Shown here piece by piece: positions 25,854 to 34,699 of a DNA stretch of 64,000 nt. Source of the DNA: Rhodobacter ferrooxidans (lineage in GTDB: Bacteria; Pseudomonadota; Alphaproteobacteria; Rhodobacterales; Rhodobacteraceae). The translations under genes were made by a program, and so were the position numbers. The stretch lies in assembly GCF_000176015.1 (NCBI RefSeq), contig NZ_ACYY01000002.1, positions 62,001-126,000 of the forward strand. Direction: 5' to 3'. Each line of letters opens with the position of its first letter. Within the stretch, counting starts at the first letter, position 1. The notes beneath the pieces are model-generated. The model saw nothing but the letters and a program-made list of their open reading frames with translations. It ran no database searches and was not told where the DNA came from.

Positions 25854-26633
25854 GTGCGCCGAGTCAGTCGAATTCCAGACCAGGCGGCAACACGCCGTGT
25901 CTTGGCGATCACGCGGAATGGCAGTCTTGCCGCATTTGCGGGCCTGGCGGTTTTATGGTCCTTCGCGCCTGTGGCCAGCGCCATTGGAAGCATCCCGCAG
26001 CCCCCGGACCTGTGCGAACTCGCGGCACGCGACGCCGCGGCCCAGACCGGCGTGCCACTTGTGGTACTTCAGGCCATCGCCCTGGCCGAAACCGGACGAC
26101 CCGACCCGGGTGCCGGAGGCCAGCTTCGCCCATGGCCCTGGACGATCAATGAAGGCGGTGCCGGGCACTGGTTTGATTCTTTCGAACAGGCGCTGGCCCA
26201 CGCAACCGAGGCGCGCGATCTGGGTGTCAGCAACATGGACATCGGCTGCTTCCAGCTCAATCACCGCTGGCATTCGCAAGCCTTTCCCTCACTGGAGGCG
26301 ATGTTCGACCCGCAAGAGAACGCGCTTTATGCCGCCCGGTTCCTGCGCGATCTTTTCGACAAATCCGGTGACTGGTCGGTCGCGGCTGGTGCCTATCATT
26401 CCAATACGCCCGAATACGCCGACCGCTATCGCGCGCGGTTTGATGCGATCCTGGCCGGTTTTGGCAGTCAGGATATTCAACTGCCACAAGACCTTGCCGC
26501 GCCGCAGACCTTTGCGGAACTGGTGCCGCGGCAGAACAATTTTCCGCTGCTGAAGGTCGGTGCCCGGGGCATCGGCGCGTCGATTGTGCCGCAGGTCGCC
26601 GGCGGGCAAAGCCTGTTCGCGGAGCAGCCGTAA
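25854..26633 (+). CDS. Lytic transglycosylase (SLT domain) in the flagellar locus
   Basis: The 259-aa product starts at GTG (25854) with GGGAGA eight bases upstream. A hydrophobic N-terminal segment (LAAFAGLAVLWSFAPVASA) precedes an SLT-type domain: LQAIALAETGRPD contains the likely catalytic glutamate, and NMDIGCFQLNHRWHS and AAGAYHSNTPEY match the later SLT motifs. It should open peptidoglycan in the periplasm for rod or stator assembly. FlgJ in this window has no muramidase domain, so this enzyme is the natural candidate for that task. It ends one base before the flhA ATG. Confidence 0.85.
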   Translation: MRRVSRIPDQAATRRVLAITRNGSLAAFAGLAVLWSFAPVASAIGSIPQPPDLCELAARDAAAQTGVPLVVLQAIALAETGRPDPGAGGQLRPWPWTINEGGAGHWFDSFEQALAHATEARDLGVSNMDIGCFQLNHRWHSQAFPSLEAMFDPQENALYAARFLRDLFDKSGDWSVAAGAYHSNTPEYADRYRARFDAILAGFGSQDIQLPQDLAAPQTFAELVPRQNNFPLLKVGARGIGASIVPQVAGGQSLFAEQP

Positions 26634-26634
26634 A

Positions 26635-28713
26635 ATGGATTTCCCGCCGATCAAGGTAGCAGCCTTCTTCCGCCCGACCATCTTGCTGGCCGTCGCGCTG
26701 ATGGCGGTCATCGTGATGATGGTGCTGCCAGTTCCGGCCTGGATACTGGATGTCGGACTGGCGCTGTCTTTTGCTCTCGCCATCCTGATGTTTACCGTCA
26801 CGCTTTTCATCGAACGGCCATTGGATTTCTCGGCGTTCCCGACCATCCTGCTGGCCTCTTTGATGTTGCGCCTGTCGCTGAACATCTCCTCGACCAAGCT
26901 GATCATCGGCCAAGGCCACACCGGCACCGACGCAGCAGGCCACGTGATCGAGGGGTTTGCCAATTTCATTATGGGCGGCAATGTGTTGCTCGGCGTTGTG
27001 ATCTTTTGCGTGCTCTTGATCGTGAACTTTGTGGTGATCACCAAAGGGGCGGGCCGGATGGCCGAGGTCGGCGCCCGGTTCGCACTTGACGGCATGCCCG
27101 GCAAACAGCTTGCGATCGACGCCGACATGTCGGCGGGCGCCATCGACCACACCGAGGCCAAAGCCCGGCGCGAACGCGAACTGGCCGAGACCAACTTTTT
27201 CGGCTCGCTGGATGGCGCGTCGAAATTCGTCAAGGGCGATGCGGTGGCCGGGCTGATGATCACAGGGCTGAACATCGTCATGGGCCTGATCATGGGCGTC
27301 GTCGTGCACGATCTGCCGCTGGGCGTGGCATTCGAGACCTACGCGATACTGACCGTGGGAGATGGTCTGGTCGGGCAGATTCCGGCGGTGATCATCTCGA
27401 TTGCCGCCGCTTTGCTCCTGGCGCGGGGCGGGGCGACCGGGGCGACCGACGTATCGTTCTTCAAGCAACTCGGGCGATATCCCGGGGCGTTGGGCACCGT
27501 GGCGGTGCTGATGCTGCTGTTTTCCATCGTGCCAGGGTTGCCGTTTTTGCCCTTCGTGATGGGGGCCATCGTGCTGGCAGGTGCGGCTTTCATGGTGCAT
27601 CGCAATGGTGGCAAGCCGAAACCCGAAACCGATGCGGCACCCGAGGCGCCACGTCGCAAATCTTTGGGCGATGTGCTGGACTTCGACGATATCCACATCG
27701 AATTCGCCCCAAATCTTGTGGCGATGGTGCTGGATCCAGCCACCGGGCTGGACAGCCGGATCCAGAACATGCGCACCCATGTCGCCAGCGCCTTCGGCCT
27801 GATTCTGCCCGAGATTCGCCTGACCGACGAGGCCGCGCTCGCGCCCGGATCTTACCGCATCCGTCTGCAGGGGGTGGAACGGGTGCGCGACAAGCTGATG
27901 CCAGACCGGGTTCTGGTACTGCTGTCCGAAGGTGTGACTGCCCCTGACGGGCTGGACGTGCGCGAGCCGGTCTATTCCGCCCCCGCCCGTTGGATTCTGC
28001 CCGACCACCAGGAAGACGCCGCTTTGGCCGGCTTGACCGTGGTGTCGCCTGCCGAAGTGCTGGCCACCCATTTGCTGGAGGTGATGAAGGCCAATCTCGC
28101 GCGGCTGCTGACGCTGAAGGGCCTGCGTCGGCTGCTGGATGAATTCGTGAATATTTCCGACGCAGCGCGGGCTGCAGCCAACCGTCGTCTGCTGGAGGAA
28201 CTGGTGCCCGACAAGGTGCCGGTCGATTTGCTGCTGACCGTGCTGCGGCTGCTGTTGGAGGAACGGGTGTCGATCCGCAACCTGCCCTTGATCCTTGAAG
28301 CGGTGGCAGAAGCCCGCAGCATGGGCTCACCCGAGGCGGTTTGCGAACATGTGCGCCAGCGGCTGGGCTTCCAACTGGTGGCGGAGCTGAAACGCGAGGA
28401 TGGCACCATTCCGCTGATCCAGCTGGCGCCCGAATGGGAAAAGACCTTTGCCACCTACCAGATCGACAGTGACCGCGGCCTGCGTGATGTGGCCTTGCCG
28501 CCCGAGCAATTCAGCCGCCTTGCCAATGGCTTGGCTGACAAGCTGAACCGCGCGGCCGAGAATGGGGTCTATCCGGCACTGGTCACCTCGACCCTGCGGC
28601 GGCGGTTTTTGCGTACGGTGATGGGGGCCAAGGGCCTGCCCGCGCCGGTGCTGTCCTACGAGGAAATTGGCGTCGAGGCACGTCCCGCCATGGTGGGGCT
28701 TGTGCCGGTATGA
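26635..28713 (+). CDS. flhA: Flagellar export apparatus protein FlhA
   Basis: The 692-aa protein begins MDFPPIKVAAFFRPTILLA from the ATG at 26635; the frame extends upstream into the previous gene. The N-terminal half has about eight membrane helices (ALSFALAILMFTVTLFIERP, MLRLSLNISSTKLIIGQGH) and the conserved FHIPEP-type loop region with KGAGRMAEVGARFALDGMPG. The C-terminal half is the cytoplasmic substrate-docking domain. It forms the nonameric ring of the export gate. flhA, fliR and flhB overlap one another by 4 bp, as a unit. Confidence 0.96.
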   Translation: MDFPPIKVAAFFRPTILLAVALMAVIVMMVLPVPAWILDVGLALSFALAILMFTVTLFIERPLDFSAFPTILLASLMLRLSLNISSTKLIIGQGHTGTDAAGHVIEGFANFIMGGNVLLGVVIFCVLLIVNFVVITKGAGRMAEVGARFALDGMPGKQLAIDADMSAGAIDHTEAKARRERELAETNFFGSLDGASKFVKGDAVAGLMITGLNIVMGLIMGVVVHDLPLGVAFETYAILTVGDGLVGQIPAVIISIAAALLLARGGATGATDVSFFKQLGRYPGALGTVAVLMLLFSIVPGLPFLPFVMGAIVLAGAAFMVHRNGGKPKPETDAAPEAPRRKSLGDVLDFDDIHIEFAPNLVAMVLDPATGLDSRIQNMRTHVASAFGLILPEIRLTDEAALAPGSYRIRLQGVERVRDKLMPDRVLVLLSEGVTAPDGLDVREPVYSAPARWILPDHQEDAALAGLTVVSPAEVLATHLLEVMKANLARLLTLKGLRRLLDEFVNISDAARAAANRRLLEELVPDKVPVDLLLTVLRLLLEERVSIRNLPLILEAVAEARSMGSPEAVCEHVRQRLGFQLVAELKREDGTIPLIQLAPEWEKTFATYQIDSDRGLRDVALPPEQFSRLANGLADKLNRAAENGVYPALVTSTLRRRFLRTVMGAKGLPAPVLSYEEIGVEARPAMVGLVPV

Positions 28714-29489
28714 ACGATCTGATCGCCACACTGACCCAGCTTTCCGGCCTCGGGCAAGACCTGCTCTGGACCGGCTTTCTGGTGCTGCTGCGGGTCGGCG
28801 CGGCGATGGCGCTGTTGCCGGCCTTTGGCGAGCAATCGGTGCCGGTTCGGGTGCGCCTGGTGCTGGCGCTGGCCTTCACCGCCATCGTGGCGCCTGCCGT
28901 GGCCACCGAGGTGGTGCCGCTGGCTGGAAGCATCGCCCTGCCGTTGGCCACCGAAGTGATGGCGGGCCTGATCATCGGCATCGGGCTGCGACTGTTCATC
29001 CATGCCTTGCAAATCGCCGGTGCCATTGCCGCGCAGGCCGCGTCGCTGTCGCAGCTTTTTGCCGGGGCGGGGGCTGAACCGCAGCCCGCCATCGGCAATC
29101 TTCTGACCATGGCGGGTTTGGCGTTGGCAGTAATGGCAGGGCTGCATGTGCGGATGGCCGAGCTTTTCATCCAGTCTTATCAAGTGTTTCCCGCCGGTCG
29201 CCTTCCAAATTCGGCAGATCTGGCCGATTGGGGGTTGTTTCAGATCGGTCGGGTGTTCTCTCTGGGCTTCGTTCTGGCCTCGCCCTTCGTGATCGCCTCG
29301 CTGATCTACAACGTGGCTTTGGGCATCATCAATCGCGCCATGCCACAACTGATGGTGGCTTTCGTCGGTGCCCCGGCGCTGACTTTGGGCGGTCTGGCGC
29401 TGCTGGCCATCGTCACGCCGCTGGGATTGATGCTGTGGTCCCAGGCGTTTGATGCTTTCCTTGCGGCACCCTTTGAGGTTGCGCCATGA
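28710..29489 (+). CDS. fliR: Flagellar export protein FliR
   Basis: The 259-aa hydrophobic protein has about six membrane helices and FliR features: LVLLRVGAAMALLPAFGEQS, VRLVLALAFTAIVAP, and NRAMPQLMVAFVGAP near the C-terminus. It forms the export gate core with FliP and FliQ. Start and stop overlap flhA and flhB by 4 bp each. Confidence 0.95.
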   Translation: MNDLIATLTQLSGLGQDLLWTGFLVLLRVGAAMALLPAFGEQSVPVRVRLVLALAFTAIVAPAVATEVVPLAGSIALPLATEVMAGLIIGIGLRLFIHALQIAGAIAAQAASLSQLFAGAGAEPQPAIGNLLTMAGLALAVMAGLHVRMAELFIQSYQVFPAGRLPNSADLADWGLFQIGRVFSLGFVLASPFVIASLIYNVALGIINRAMPQLMVAFVGAPALTLGGLALLAIVTPLGLMLWSQAFDAFLAAPFEVAP

Positions 29490-30571
29490 GCGACGGCGAA
29501 GACGACAGCGCCGAAAAGGAACACGAGCCATCGCAGCGCCGACTCGATCAAGCGCGTGAAAAGGGTCAGATTCCGCGTTCGACCGATCTGTCAACCGCCG
29601 CGGCATATGGCGGGTTGCTGCTTGCCGCCGTGGCGCTGGGCGAGGGTTCGCTGCGCCGCATTGGCGATTCGGCTGCTGTGCTGCTGGACCAGTCTGACCG
29701 GCTGTCGGCGCTGATGCTGACCGGCGGCACCGCGCCGCTGGGCGGGCTGCTGATTGCGATCGGTTGGGCGGTCGCGCCGTTCTTCCTGCTGCCGGCGCTG
29801 GCGGTCTTCCTTGCGGTCTTTGCCCAGCGTGCCTTCATCTTTTCGCCTGACAAGCTGATGCCAAAGCTGTCGCGCATCTCGCCCATAGAATCGGCCAAGA
29901 ACAAATTCGGCCGCAACGGCCTGTTCGAGTTCGCGAAAAGCTTTGTCAAACTGCTTGTGATCTCGGTGATCCTTGGCATGTTCCTGATGCAGAACATGGA
30001 TGATGTGCTGGGCGCGCTTTATCTTGAACCGGCCAGTGCCACCCTGGTGCTGCTGCGGCTGGTGGTTCAGTTCCTGTTCCTGGTTTTGATCATCGCCACG
30101 GCCATCGGCGCGCTGGATTATCTTTGGCAGCGCTCCGAACACCTGCGCCGCAACCGGATGTCGCGCAAGGACATGATGGATGAGCACAAGGAATCCGAAG
30201 GCGATCCACATTCCAAGGCGCAGCGGCGGCAGCGTGGCTATGACATTGCCACCAATCGGATGCTGGCTGATGTCGCCACTGCCGATGTGATTGTGGTCAA
30301 CCCGACGCACTATGCGGTGGCGTTGAAATGGGATCGCGCCGCGAAACGGGCGCCGGTTTGCGTCGCCAAAGGTGTGGATGAGATTGCTGCCCGTATCCGC
30401 GAACGCGCCGCCGAGGCCGGAGTGCCGATGCACCGTGACCCGCCAACCGCCCGGGCGCTGCACGCCTCGGTCGAGGTCGGTCAGGAAATTCGGCCCGAAC
30501 AATACCGCGCCGTGGCCGCCGCCATCCGCTTCGCCGAAGCCATGCGGCGCAAAGCCAGGAGACGTACATGA
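29486..30571 (+). CDS. flhB: Flagellar export switch protein FlhB
   Basis: The 361-aa protein has the charged N-terminus KEHEPSQRRLDQAREKGQIP, four membrane helices, and a cytoplasmic domain with the autocleavage site NPTH (VVNPTHYAVALKWD, N at about residue 272). Self-cleavage there allows the switch from rod/hook to filament export, together with FliK encoded at 40686. It overlaps fliR and the small downstream gene by 4 bp each. Confidence 0.96.
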   Translation: MSDGEDDSAEKEHEPSQRRLDQAREKGQIPRSTDLSTAAAYGGLLLAAVALGEGSLRRIGDSAAVLLDQSDRLSALMLTGGTAPLGGLLIAIGWAVAPFFLLPALAVFLAVFAQRAFIFSPDKLMPKLSRISPIESAKNKFGRNGLFEFAKSFVKLLVISVILGMFLMQNMDDVLGALYLEPASATLVLLRLVVQFLFLVLIIATAIGALDYLWQRSEHLRRNRMSRKDMMDEHKESEGDPHSKAQRRQRGYDIATNRMLADVATADVIVVNPTHYAVALKWDRAAKRAPVCVAKGVDEIAARIRERAAEAGVPMHRDPPTARALHASVEVGQEIRPEQYRAVAAAIRFAEAMRRKARRRT

Positions 30572-30900
30572 GCAAGCGTGAACAGATGGCCCGGCTTTCC
30601 CAGCTTGCCGGGTTGATCCTCGATGTGAAATTGACCGATCTTCACGCCGCGGCCCGGTCCCGCCAGGAAAGCCTGGATCGGCTTGCCGGACTTGAGGCAA
30701 CCCCCGCCACCGATCTGCCGGAAATTGCCGCAGCTCAGGCGGGCCTGCTTTATGAACGCTGGGCCGAGGCGCGGCGGGCCGAGATCAACCTGACGCTGGC
30801 CCGGCAGACCGCCGCATGGCTGGATCTGCAAGCCGAGGCCCGGCAGGCTTTCGGTCGGTCAGATGTGTTGCAACGGCTGCGCGACGGCAGCACGGCCTGA
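30568..30900 (+). CDS. Small coiled-coil protein, FliJ-like candidate
   Basis: A 110-aa protein with 4-bp overlap to flhB. It is almost entirely helical, rich in Ala, Leu, Arg and Glu, with no membrane segment (for example LILDVKLTDLHAAARSRQ and LLYERWAEARRAEINL). Size, coiled-coil look and coupling to flhB suggest a FliJ-type export chaperone that would bind FliI and FlhA; no other FliJ candidate is seen in the locus. Direct sequence similarity to FliJ is too weak to be sure. Confidence 0.65.
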   Translation: MSKREQMARLSQLAGLILDVKLTDLHAAARSRQESLDRLAGLEATPATDLPEIAAAQAGLLYERWAEARRAEINLTLARQTAAWLDLQAEARQAFGRSDVLQRLRDGSTA

Positions 30901-30932
30901 TTCGGGCTAAATCCGGTCTCAAGCGGTCGGAG

Positions 30933-31418
30933 TCAGGCATCCTGCCGGGCGATATCGGCAATCAGAACGTCGGTCACCATGTCGCCCATCGTGCTTTGGG
31001 CCACTTCCAGCAATGCTTTTCGCAGCAGGGTCAGGTTGGCACCATCGGTAAAAGAGCCGCGGAAGCCGCCGGCATTGGCATGGTCGAACAGCACTTGCAG
31101 GAAGGCGTCGCGCAGTTTGGGTTCTTTGGCATAGACCGCCTCGGTCGAACCAGGCGTGACCTCGACACTCAGCGCCATGATCACCATGGCGTTCACGCGC
31201 CCGTCGGCCACGATCGGCACGATGAACTGGTTGCTGAGCTTGACATATTCCGGCTGGGCCTCGGGAGGAACCTCTTCGCCGGAAGGCGTCGCCACTGCAT
31301 GTGGATCGGCGGCAGCTTCTGGGCTGGGGGCTTCGGGGGCTGGGCGCAGGAATATCCCTGCGCCGCCGCCCACCGCCAAGCCGATCACCGCCAGAAGAAT
31401 GGGTACAAGCTTGCCCAT
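30933..31418 (-). CDS. Second FliL-like basal body protein
   Basis: A 161-aa protein from the ATG at 31418 with a good Shine-Dalgarno (GAGGAG). It has one N-terminal membrane helix (MGKLVPILLAVIGLAVGGGA), a Pro/Ala/Glu-rich linker, and a periplasmic domain with YVKLSNQFIVPIVADG and VMIMALSVEVTPGS, FliL-like. It differs from the FliL encoded at 21162 in its very short cytoplasmic part. It is the last gene of the leftward flgB...flgH run, 10 bp after flgH. It may have a specialised role near the P/L rings or stator. Confidence 0.78.
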   Translation of the reverse strand: MGKLVPILLAVIGLAVGGGAGIFLRPAPEAPSPEAAADPHAVATPSGEEVPPEAQPEYVKLSNQFIVPIVADGRVNAMVIMALSVEVTPGSTEAVYAKEPKLRDAFLQVLFDHANAGGFRGSFTDGANLTLLRKALLEVAQSTMGDMVTDVLIADIARQDA

Positions 31419-31428
31419 GTCACCCTCC

Positions 31429-32148
31429 TCAGAACGGCAGCAGGATGTCGGCGACCTGCTGACCAAGCCGCGGCTGTTGCACATCAGTAATCTGCCCACG
31501 GCCACCATAGGAAATCCGGGCACCGGCGATCTTGTCATAGGTGATCTCGTTCTGGCGCGAGATATCGACCGGGCGGACATAGCCGGTCACGATCAGCTCG
31601 CGCAACTCGAAGTTCACCCGGACCTCCTGTTGGCCTTCGATCCGCAGAACGCCATTGGGCAGTTCTTCCACCACCGTGGCGGCCACGCGCAGCGTCAGTT
31701 TTTCCTTGCGCGCCACCGATCCATCGCCCTGAAAGCTGGAGGAGCCCGTGGCCGACACCGCATCGGCCATGCTGGCGCCAGCGGGGAGTGCCGAATTCAG
31801 CCGCTGCGGTATGCCGAGAAGCGACGGGATTCCCATATTTTCCGAACTGGAGCGGCTGCGGTCGGATGAATTGGAAATCTCGGCCTTGTCGTCGATCTCG
31901 ATTACCACGGTCAGGATATCGCCGCGCCGCCCGGCCCGCCGGTCGCCGAACAGCGAAGCGCGTCCGCCGGTCCACAGCGACGAGGCATCCGAAGCGGCAT
32001 CCGGCTCGGTCGATTCCGGTATCGGGTTGGAATACATCGCATTGTGCTGATAGCTGCCCTCCAGCGGCGAAAACGCCGGGGCGCGCCCGACCTGATCCAG
32101 CCGCCCGCAGGCAGCGACAAGCAACAGGCACAACAGCAAAATACGCAT
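31429..32148 (-). CDS. flgH: Flagellar L-ring lipoprotein FlgH
   Basis: The 239-aa protein starts MRILLLCLLLVAACGRLDQ with a lipobox cysteine at residue 14. SLFGDRRAGRRGDILTVVIE and the C-terminal GARISYGGRGQI are FlgH hallmarks. It forms the outer-membrane L-ring. I chose the ATG at 32148 because AAGG is at a proper distance; an ATG at 32157 would add three residues. It follows flgA by 12 bp. Confidence 0.94.
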   Translation of the reverse strand: MRILLLCLLLVAACGRLDQVGRAPAFSPLEGSYQHNAMYSNPIPESTEPDAASDASSLWTGGRASLFGDRRAGRRGDILTVVIEIDDKAEISNSSDRSRSSSENMGIPSLLGIPQRLNSALPAGASMADAVSATGSSSFQGDGSVARKEKLTLRVAATVVEELPNGVLRIEGQQEVRVNFELRELIVTGYVRPVDISRQNEITYDKIAGARISYGGRGQITDVQQPRLGQQVADILLPF

Positions 32149-32160
32149 CTCAGGCATCCT

Positions 32161-32580
32161 TCAGGGGTTGGTGTTGACCTGCACCATGCCTTCGGCATCA
32201 ATGCGGCCAGATACGGTGGTGCGGGAATCCAGGTTCATTACGGCGATCACGTCGCCGACCCCGCCACGGGCCATGGCGCGGCCTTCGGTCAGAATGGTCA
32301 GCGGCCCGGCATGGTAGGCAAGGGAAACTACTTGATTTCGCTCGACAATCGCCGGGGCACCAAGATCACCCGGCCGGATCGGCCGTCCGGCATAGAGCGT
32401 GGTGCGGGCCTCAAGGCCCAAAGCGGCACCCGTATCGGTCAGCGCACCGGGGATATCGGCGGCCACCAGCGTCATGTCGGTTTCCGCCAGCACGGTTTGC
32501 GCCCGGATGGTGCGGGTGGCGACGAGGCTGTCGGCCTGGGCCAGGGTGGGAAACAGCAGGATCAGGGCCAGGAACCGCAT
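32161..32580 (-). CDS. flgA: FlgA, chaperone for flagellar P-ring assembly
   Basis: The 139-aa protein has a signal peptide (MRFLALILLFPTLAQA) and a SAF-type domain: LAETDMTLVAADIPG, LYAGRPIRPGDL, and the C-terminal GVGDVIAVMNLDSRTTVSGR. It is short compared with enterobacterial FlgA (about 220 aa) but typical for the SAF core. It helps FlgI assemble in the periplasm. It abuts flgG, overlapping by 1 bp. Confidence 0.9.
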   Translation of the reverse strand: MRFLALILLFPTLAQADSLVATRTIRAQTVLAETDMTLVAADIPGALTDTGAALGLEARTTLYAGRPIRPGDLGAPAIVERNQVVSLAYHAGPLTILTEGRAMARGGVGDVIAVMNLDSRTTVSGRIDAEGMVQVNTNP

Positions 32581-33365
32581 CAGCGCAACTGCGTGGTTGC
32601 CGACAACATCTGGTCGGCGGCGGTGATGACCTTGGCGTTCAATTCATAGCCGCGCTGCGCCTTGATCAGTTCGGTCACTTCGCGCACTGCATCGACCGAG
32701 CTTTCCTCCAGATAGCCCTGCCGAAGCGTGCCCAACCCGTCTTGCCCTGGTGTGCCGACAATGGCCGCCCCCGAGGCCGGGCTTTCCAGAAACAGGTTCG
32801 AGCCGATCGCCTCCAGGCCCTTTTCATTGGTGAAGCCGACCAGGTTCAACTGCCCCAGCAGCGAGGGCTGAACCTGATCGACGAAATAGGCGTAAACTTC
32901 GCCATCGGCATTGATCGACAGGCTGCGGGCGTCGGCCGGAATGGTGATGCCGGGGGCGACCTGATGCCCTTCCGAGGTGACAATCAGCCCGTCACCGGTG
33001 CGTTTAAGCGCCCCATCGCGGGTATAGGCCGAGGCGCCCGACGGCAGCGTGACCTCCAGATAGCCCTGGCCTTCGATCGCAAGGTCCAGATCGCCGCCGG
33101 TTTGCGCCAGCGTTCCCTGCGCCATCACCATTGAAACCGCAGCCGGGCGCACACCAAGACCAAGCTGCACACCGGTCGGCAAAATGGTGCCATCTTGCGC
33201 CGAAACCGTGCCCGGACGGGCAAGCTGTTGATAATGCAAGTCGGCAAAGTCAGCACGCCGGGCGTTGTAGCCGGTGGTGGACATGTTCGCCAGGTTGTTG
33301 GACACCACATCGACCCGCATCTGCTGGGCGGCCATGCCACTTGCGGCGATTTGCAAAGCATTCAT
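32580..33365 (-). CDS. flgG: Flagellar distal rod protein FlgG
   Basis: The 261-aa rod protein begins MNALQIAASGMAAQQMRVDV, then SNNLANMSTTGYNARRADF, and ends YELNAKVITAADQMLSATTQ. DLDLAIEGQGYLEVTLPSG is the FlgF/FlgG core motif. It forms the distal rod. It lies 9 bp after flgF. Confidence 0.95.
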   Translation of the reverse strand: MNALQIAASGMAAQQMRVDVVSNNLANMSTTGYNARRADFADLHYQQLARPGTVSAQDGTILPTGVQLGLGVRPAAVSMVMAQGTLAQTGGDLDLAIEGQGYLEVTLPSGASAYTRDGALKRTGDGLIVTSEGHQVAPGITIPADARSLSINADGEVYAYFVDQVQPSLLGQLNLVGFTNEKGLEAIGSNLFLESPASGAAIVGTPGQDGLGTLRQGYLEESSVDAVREVTELIKAQRGYELNAKVITAADQMLSATTQLR

Positions 33366-33374
33366 GGCAAACTC

Positions 33375-34085
33375 CTATCGGCCAAGGGTCTGGATGACGC
33401 CGCGGACGCGGGCATCCTCGTTATCGAGAAACTTCTGCCCAAGCTCGTAGGCGCGCTGCACCTCGATCATGCGGGCAATTTCGGAAATCGGGTTGACGTT
33501 GCTGTCTTCGATGTAGCCTTGCAGGATCTGGCCATCCTCCACCGGCTCCATCGCACCGGCCTCGAACAGGGTGCCACCTTGATGCCGCAGGGTGTTGGGG
33601 TCGGTCGGCTGCCACAGCCCGACGCGGGCCAGCGGCTGGCCACCTGCCGAAAGTGTGCCGTCTTCCGACATGCCGACCACGCCTGCATCCGGTGGCACAA
33701 AGATCGGCGCACCCCCCTGATCCAGCAGACGAAAACCGTCGGGATTGACCAGTTCACCCTCGGCCGAGGGTGTGAAACTGCCGGCGCGGGTCAGCCTTTG
33801 ACCCTGTGGCGTTTCAATCAGAAAGAAACCGTCACCTTGGATGGCAAAGTCAAATGCGCCGCCGGTCTGGCTGATGCTGGCCTGACCAAGGTCGATGTTG
33901 CGCGCCGTGGCATGGGCCATCGACAGCGACGGCTCGCCGTCCATCCGCTTGACATATTCTGCAAAAACAACACCTTCACGGCGAAAGCCGGTGGTAGAGA
34001 TGTTGGCGATGTTGTTGGCCACCACCTGCATTTCCCGCATCAGGCCGGATTGGCGCGTCAGCGTGGTGTATCCCGCAGCGTCCAT
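33375..34085 (-). CDS. flgF: Flagellar proximal rod protein FlgF
   Basis: The 236-aa product starts at the ATG at 34085 (MDAAGYTTLTRQSGLMREMQ). The axial motif ANNIANISTTGFRREGVVF, the core AFDFAIQGDGFFLIET and the C-terminal IEVQRAYELGQKF fit FlgF. The ATG follows the fliQ stop by two bases. It joins FlgB, FlgC and FlgG in the rod. Confidence 0.93.
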   Translation of the reverse strand: MDAAGYTTLTRQSGLMREMQVVANNIANISTTGFRREGVVFAEYVKRMDGEPSLSMAHATARNIDLGQASISQTGGAFDFAIQGDGFFLIETPQGQRLTRAGSFTPSAEGELVNPDGFRLLDQGGAPIFVPPDAGVVGMSEDGTLSAGGQPLARVGLWQPTDPNTLRHQGGTLFEAGAMEPVEDGQILQGYIEDSNVNPISEIARMIEVQRAYELGQKFLDNEDARVRGVIQTLGR

Positions 34086-34087
34086 CG

Positions 34088-34354
34088 TCAGCTTCCCGCG
34101 ATCAGAGGGATGATGGTTTCGCTGAAAAACCCGACCAGAGTCGAGGTCATGAAGCTCATCGACACCCAGAACACCACCAGCATGGCGCCCACTTTCGGCA
34201 CGAAGGTAAGCGTCATTTCCTGCACCGAGGTCAGTGCCTGGAACAAGCCGACCACCACCCCGGCGACCAACGCCACCGTCAACAGCGGTGCCGAGATCAG
34301 CACGGCAATCCACAGCCCCTGCCGCAAGGTGTCGTAAATCTCGCTTTCGGTCAT
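34088..34354 (-). CDS. fliQ: Flagellar export protein FliQ
   Basis: The 88-aa protein has two membrane helices (LWIAVLISAPLLTVALVAGV and VGAMLVVFWVSM) separated by the conserved FQALTSVQEMTLTFVPK. It is a subunit of the export gate with FliP and FliR. Unlike the usual fliPQR order, it sits between fliE and flgF. Confidence 0.96.
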   Translation of the reverse strand: MTESEIYDTLRQGLWIAVLISAPLLTVALVAGVVVGLFQALTSVQEMTLTFVPKVGAMLVVFWVSMSFMTSTLVGFFSETIIPLIAGS

Positions 34355-34396
34355 GTTTGTCTCACATTCTGTGAAGGGTGTGCCGGTCTAAGGCTT

Positions 34397-34687
34397 TCAG
34401 ACCGGCATCCGCAGGATTTCCTGATAGGCTTCGACCACCTTGTCGCGCACCGTCACTGCGGTTTCGACCGCCAGTTCCGATGCTGCCAGCGCCTGCACCA
34501 GCGCATGCGGATCGGCGCCGCCGGTCATGGCAGCACGGGCGGTCTGTTCGCCCTGCGCCAGGGTTTGCGCAAAATCTCCCGCAAGTTTGGCAAATCCCGC
34601 ACCGGCACCGCCCGACTGCGGCTGTGGAGCCGCGGCCGAGCGGGCCTGCGCGTAGGTCTGTGCGGCAAAAGAGGTTCTCACGTCCAT
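34397..34687 (-). CDS. fliE: Flagellar hook-basal body protein FliE
   Basis: The 96-aa protein has the FliE C-terminal signature DPHALVQALAASELAVETAV followed by VRDKVVEAYQEILRMPV. It joins the MS ring to the rod. It lies 12 bp after flgC, in the expected flgB-flgC-fliE order. Confidence 0.94.
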   Translation of the reverse strand: MDVRTSFAAQTYAQARSAAAPQPQSGGAGAGFAKLAGDFAQTLAQGEQTARAAMTGGADPHALVQALAASELAVETAVTVRDKVVEAYQEILRMPV

Positions 34688-34699
34688 TCTGGTTCTCCT

